Of a stretch of DNA of 34,627 nt, positions 31,713 to 34,627 are shown piece by piece. This DNA comes from an uncultured Victivallales bacterium. GTDB taxonomy: Bacteria; Verrucomicrobiota; Lentisphaeria; Oligosphaerales; JAFGRS01. The number at the start of each line of letters is the position of its first letter. The first letter of the stretch is position 1. The notes beneath the pieces were generated by a model. That model had not been told where the DNA came from, did no database searches, and saw nothing but the letters and a program-made list of their open reading frames with translations. The position numbers and the translations under genes are program-made. Where the stretch lies: contig CAILKC010000124.1 of NCBI GenBank assembly GCA_903834675.1, positions 1-34,627 on the forward strand, given 5' to 3'.

Positions 31713-32522
31713 ATGACCACACAACGGGAGACCTCCGTGTCACGCTGGAATCAGCCGAGCGAGGATGCTGTCATCGGGCCTGAGGAAACGCAGCGGAAAC
31801 GGCGTTCGCGGTTGCTCTACCTAGCGGTCGGGTTCATCGTGTTCGCCTTCGTCGGCGCCATCTGCTTCGCCGCCGGTCGGCGCAACCGGCCGCCGCCGCC
31901 ACCCCCGACGGTGGTGGCGGACAAGCCCGCGGTGGCCGCCGTGGACACGCCTCAGGACGCAGCGCTGCCGAGCGCGCCGGAAGAGATTCGCAAGCTGCTG
32001 TCAGACCCCGCCAACCCGGTTGTGCGCCTCGTGACTGGCAAGGGCGACATGCTCGTCGAGCTCTATGAAGACAAGGTCCCCAACACGGTCGCCAACCTGG
32101 TCGAACTCGCCGACAGCGGCTTCTACAAGGGGATGGGCTTCCACCGTATCATCCCCGGCTTCATGGCGCAGGGCGGTTGTCCGAACTCGAAGAAGGGCGC
32201 CTCGGGAGCGCCGGGCACAGGCGGACCGGGATACGCTTTTGCCGACGAGTTCAGCGACAGCCTCAGGCATACGGACCGCGGCATCCTCTCCATGGCCAAT
32301 GCCGGCCCCAACACCAACGGCAGCCAGTTCTTCCTCTGCTTCGCCGCGGCGCCACACCTCGACGGCAAGCACTCGGTCTTCGGCAAGGTCGTCGCTGGGC
32401 AGCAGGTAATGGACCGTCTGGAGAAGATCGGCTCGAACTCAGGCCAGCCCAGCGAAGAGGTGCGTTTCACCATCGAGGTCGTGCTCAAGCGGGACCACCC
32501 CTACGCAGTCAAGAAGCTGTAG
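31713..32522 (+). CDS. Membrane-anchored cyclophilin-type peptidyl-prolyl isomerase
   Basis: This 269-residue protein has a basic cytoplasmic N-terminus, one membrane helix (about residues 34-55, LLYLAVGFIVFAFVGAICFAA), a proline-rich linker (59-90) and a cyclophilin domain (103-265). The catalytic segment FHRIIPGFMAQGG is at 143-155 (Arg145), and NGSQFFLCFAAAPHLDGKHSVFGKV follows. It catalyses cis-trans isomerisation of X-Pro bonds to help fold exported proteins. The helix acts as an uncleaved anchor, placing the enzyme in the periplasm. ATG at 31713 is chosen; a GTG at 31737 with GGGAG at good spacing is an alternative, eight residues shorter. The gene ends at a strong hairpin. Confidence 0.9.
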   Translation: MTTQRETSVSRWNQPSEDAVIGPEETQRKRRSRLLYLAVGFIVFAFVGAICFAAGRRNRPPPPPPTVVADKPAVAAVDTPQDAALPSAPEEIRKLLSDPANPVVRLVTGKGDMLVELYEDKVPNTVANLVELADSGFYKGMGFHRIIPGFMAQGGCPNSKKGASGAPGTGGPGYAFADEFSDSLRHTDRGILSMANAGPNTNGSQFFLCFAAAPHLDGKHSVFGKVVAGQQVMDRLEKIGSNSGQPSEEVRFTIEVVLKRDHPYAVKKL

Positions 32523-32535
32523 GCCCGAAAAAGGG

Positions 32536-32577
32536 AACGGCACCCGGGACGATCGTTCTGCTCGTCGGGGTGCCGTT
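32536..32577 (+). terminator. Hairpin terminator after the cyclophilin gene
   Basis: AACGGCACCC (32536-32545) pairs perfectly with GGGTGCCGTT (32568-32577), with an inner GACGA/TCGTC stem, followed by TTTCGC. Preceded by AAAAAGGG, so it may serve both this gene and the convergent cysteine-rich gene. The T-run is short. Confidence 0.5.
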
Positions 32578-32621
32578 TCGCATCTTGCGCCCGTCCGCTT
32601 GGAACGGGTTCTTTTCGGCGC

Positions 32622-33068
32622 TTACTTGGCGTCTTTGGCCGGCTCGACGGCCTTGGTGTCGGTCACCGGTACGGCGTAACCACAGCCCTTGTTGGCCGCG
32701 CCGCAGGTTTTGGCGGCGGGGCAGGTCTTGGCCTCGGCGGCCGGAGCGGTCTGTGCGGGGCAGGTCTTGGCCTCGGCGCCCGCCTTCGCGACCACGCACT
32801 TGCTCGCGTCGCCTTTGCAGGCGCCTTTGCAGCACCCTGCCTTGCACTCACCCGTACACTGGGCGGCAGGCTTGGCGGCATCCGCGGGCTGCCCAAGGGG
32901 ACAAGCCACGCACTTCACCGCGGGTACCACCGCGGCCGGGGCGGCCGGGGCGGCTACCTTGGCAGCGTCGGCCTTGCCCTTGCAGCCGCAGGTGTCGCAG
33001 GCACTCACCCAGCTCGCCGACCATGACATGGCCGCCAGAACCGCCAGAACCATCGAGATCTTCTTCAT
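32622..33068 (-). CDS. Small exported cysteine-rich protein
   Basis: A 148-residue protein with a clear signal peptide (MKKISMVLAVLAAMSWSASWVSA) and then CDTCGCKG. VSAC at residues 21-24 also fits a lipobox, so it may be lipid-anchored. The mature part has 15 cysteines among Ala, Lys and Pro, in clusters such as CTGECKAGCCKGACKG, and a duplicated EAKTCPA motif (EAKTCPAQ and EAKTCPAA). No known domain. Metal binding or disulfide cross-linking is plausible, but there is no direct evidence. The longer frame upstream (to 33125) is rejected because the ATG at 33068 gives a textbook signal peptide. Confidence 0.7.
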   Translation of the reverse strand: MKKISMVLAVLAAMSWSASWVSACDTCGCKGKADAAKVAAPAAPAAVVPAVKCVACPLGQPADAAKPAAQCTGECKAGCCKGACKGDASKCVVAKAGAEAKTCPAQTAPAAEAKTCPAAKTCGAANKGCGYAVPVTDTKAVEPAKDAK

Positions 33069-33315
33069 CGTTCCAGTCCCTTTTTTCTTATGTCCGAGGC
33101 ACCTATCCTCACACGCGGTTGACAATACCGTGAGGAACGTCCCAAAACATAACCTTGGATGGCTCGAACGCCCATGAGTTCCCGCCGCTTCAGTGAAAAC
33201 CGTGCATCGGTCCTTCTCTCGCCAGGTGATTCCGGTGCCCGTCTTGCCGGGCCGCTGCGAGCGGCGCTATGGTATCCGCTTCCGCGTTGCCGACGGTGTG
33301 AGCAAGGAGATCCTG

Positions 33316-34173
33316 ATGAACGTCCCGACGGAGGAGGCCCTGCTGGCGGCGATGCGGAGCGCGGCGCCGGCGGCGGGTCAGGCGGCTCTGTGGTGGCTGG
33401 GGCAGCACAGCTTCGTGCTGCGCTTAGGCACGGCCACGGTCTACATCGATCCCTATCTCACCGACAACCCAAGGCGCCGGGTGCGACCGCTCCTGGCGGC
33501 GGCGGCCGTGACCAATGCCGACCTCATCATCGGCACCCACGACCACAGCGACCACATCGACCGACCGGCCTGGCCGATCCTCGCCCAGGCCTCACCAAAG
33601 GCCGTCTTTGTCGTTCCCGAACTCGTGCGGACGCAACTGATCGCCGATCTCGGCCTCCCCGCGGCGCGGGTCCGCGGGTTGGACGACGGCGGGATGCTCG
33701 AGCTGTGCGGGCTGCGCCTCCACGGCCTGCCCGCGGCGCATGAGTTGCTCGAGCCAGACCCGATTACCGGTGGCTTCCGTTTCCTCGGCGTGGTCATCGA
33801 GGCCGAGGGCTGTGCCATCTATCACGCCGGGGATAGCTGTATCTACGAAGGCATGCAGGCGAGATTACGTGCCTTCCGGCTGGCCGCCGCGTTGCTACCC
33901 ATCAACGGCCGGGACGCCGAGCGGCTGGCACGCAACTGCATCGGCAACATGACATTCCAGGAGGCGGCTGACCTCGCGGGGGCCATCCGTCCCGGCCTGA
34001 CCGTGTGCGCCCATTTCGACATGTTCATGGGCAACCTGGAGGATCCCCGCAAGTTCGCCGACTACATGCGCGTCAAGTACCCCGACCTGGCCGCGCTCAT
34101 CCCCGAGTACGGCACCCGTATCGACGTGCCGCCGGCTCCGGGCCACGGGGCGATTGTGCATGGACGTGCCTGA
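33316..34173 (+). CDS. UlaG-like metallo-beta-lactamase-fold hydrolase
   Basis: A 285-residue MBL-fold protein. The metal motif HxHxDH is His75, His77, Asp79, His80 (GTHDHSDHID). Further ligands are probably the Asp in YHAGDSCIYEGM and the His in CAHFDMFMGN. WLGQHSFVLRLGTATVYIDPYLTDN at the start is typical of the UlaG (L-ascorbate-6-phosphate lactonase) branch, which hydrolyses sugar lactones or phosphodiesters. The exact substrate is unknown; no ula genes are near. The ATG at 33316 has AAGGAG seven bases upstream, so the 41-residue upstream extension is rejected. No signal peptide: cytoplasmic. trmL starts 39 nt downstream. Confidence 0.88.
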   Translation: MNVPTEEALLAAMRSAAPAAGQAALWWLGQHSFVLRLGTATVYIDPYLTDNPRRRVRPLLAAAAVTNADLIIGTHDHSDHIDRPAWPILAQASPKAVFVVPELVRTQLIADLGLPAARVRGLDDGGMLELCGLRLHGLPAAHELLEPDPITGGFRFLGVVIEAEGCAIYHAGDSCIYEGMQARLRAFRLAAALLPINGRDAERLARNCIGNMTFQEAADLAGAIRPGLTVCAHFDMFMGNLEDPRKFADYMRVKYPDLAALIPEYGTRIDVPPAPGHGAIVHGRA

Positions 34174-34212
34174 GACGCCGCGAAAGAATCGGGGTCGGTA
34201 TAGGTTCCAGCC

Positions 34213-34627
34213 ATGTTCCACGTCGTCCTTGTCGCTCCAGAGATTCCGCAGAATACCGGCACCATCGGGCGGCTGTGTGTCTGCACCGACGCGCGGCTAC
34301 ACCTCGTCCGGCCTCTGGCCTTCTCCCTCGACGAGGCTCGCATCCGCCGCGCCGGGCTGGACTACTGGCCGCACCTCGACCTCCAGGTCCACGACTCCTG
34401 GGATGACTTCCTGGCCACGGCCTGCCCGCCGCGGCTGTTCTTCTGCACCACGAAGACGGCGCGCAGCTTCTATGAGGTGCGCTTTTCGCCCGGTGATGCG
34501 CTGGTGTTTGGAAATGAGACCAGCGGCCTGCCGCCGGCCTTTTACGAGCGCTACCGGGACGACTTGGTGACCATTCCCATGCCCGGCCGGCACGCCCGTA
34601 GCCACAATCTGGCCAATGCCGTTTCCA
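34213..34627 (+). CDS. trmL: tRNA (cytidine(34)-2'-O)-methyltransferase (partial, runs off the window)
   Basis: The frame starts at ATG 34213 and is open to the window end (138 residues). It is a SpoU/SPOUT-family methyltransferase of the TrmL type, which methylates the ribose of the wobble base of certain leucine tRNAs using S-adenosylmethionine. The visible motifs are VLVAPEIPQNTGTIGRLC at the N-terminus, LVFGNETSGLPPAFYE (motif 2) and VTIPMPGRHARSHNLANAVS (motif 3, knotted SAM site). About 15-20 residues are probably missing. The ribosome-binding site is weak. Confidence 0.92.
   Translation, partial: MFHVVLVAPEIPQNTGTIGRLCVCTDARLHLVRPLAFSLDEARIRRAGLDYWPHLDLQVHDSWDDFLATACPPRLFFCTTKTARSFYEVRFSPGDALVFGNETSGLPPAFYERYRDDLVTIPMPGRHARSHNLANAVS

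Noticed and set aside
33119..33124. Perfect -35 box TTGACA on the + strand
   Set aside because: No acceptable -10 box at 15-19 bp; the nearest, CATAAC, is too far.

Overview
This is a GC-rich window from a diderm (Gram-negative type) bacterium. It carries lipoprotein signal peptides with clear lipoboxes, a twin-arginine (Tat) exported Gfo/Idh/MocA oxidoreductase, a periplasmic-type multiheme cytochrome c, large secreted beta-helix proteins, a DUF6785-type membrane protein and a Memo-AMMECR1 fusion. That mix is typical of uncultured polysaccharide-degrading lineages around Planctomycetota, Armatimonadota and Hydrogenedentota. I cannot place it more precisely from sequence alone.

Layout. 1-3077 (+): the tail of an unknown gene, a YihY/BrkB membrane protein and an FG-GAP beta-propeller protein. 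3301-6512 (-): an operon-like set of an M18 aminopeptidase, a NagD-like HAD phosphatase and a dolichol-phosphate-mannose-synthase-like glycosyltransferase. 6691-8395 (+): thymidylate kinase overlapping the DNA polymerase III delta' subunit, driven from a divergent promoter region shared with the aminopeptidase. 8835-8910 (-): tRNA-Glu(CTC). 9094-11949 (+): the Memo-AMMECR1 fusion and a GYF/zinc-ribbon/RDD membrane protein.

17226-12031 (-) is the most system-like part. It is a tightly packed operon of a Tat-exported Gfo/Idh/MocA oxidoreductase, a seven-heme membrane-anchored cytochrome c, a five-helix cytochrome-b561-like protein and an ApbE flavin transferase. I read it as an extracytoplasmic electron-transfer module; the substrate and direction are unknown.

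17572-27058 (+) holds three large exported beta-helix proteins: two paralogous lipoproteins and a third protein overlapping the second by 4 nt. A VapBC-like module on the other strand sits between the two paralogs. They look like a polysaccharide-processing set. 27482-30832 (-): a DUF6785 membrane protein, then the remains of two transport genes (a DASS-type permease and an ABC-type substrate-binding protein) joined out of frame. 31713-34627: a membrane-anchored cyclophilin, a cysteine-rich exported protein (-), an UlaG-like metallo-beta-lactamase-fold hydrolase and the start of trmL.

The intergenic DNA is unusually rich in repeats: a 66-bp tandem duplication, a 57-bp tandem array whose hairpin shows a compensatory base-pair change, a two-hairpin MITE-like element in two inverted copies (one interrupting an antitoxin gene), a cluster of about ten hairpins between two convergent genes, and a short hairpin repeat found just after two stop codons.
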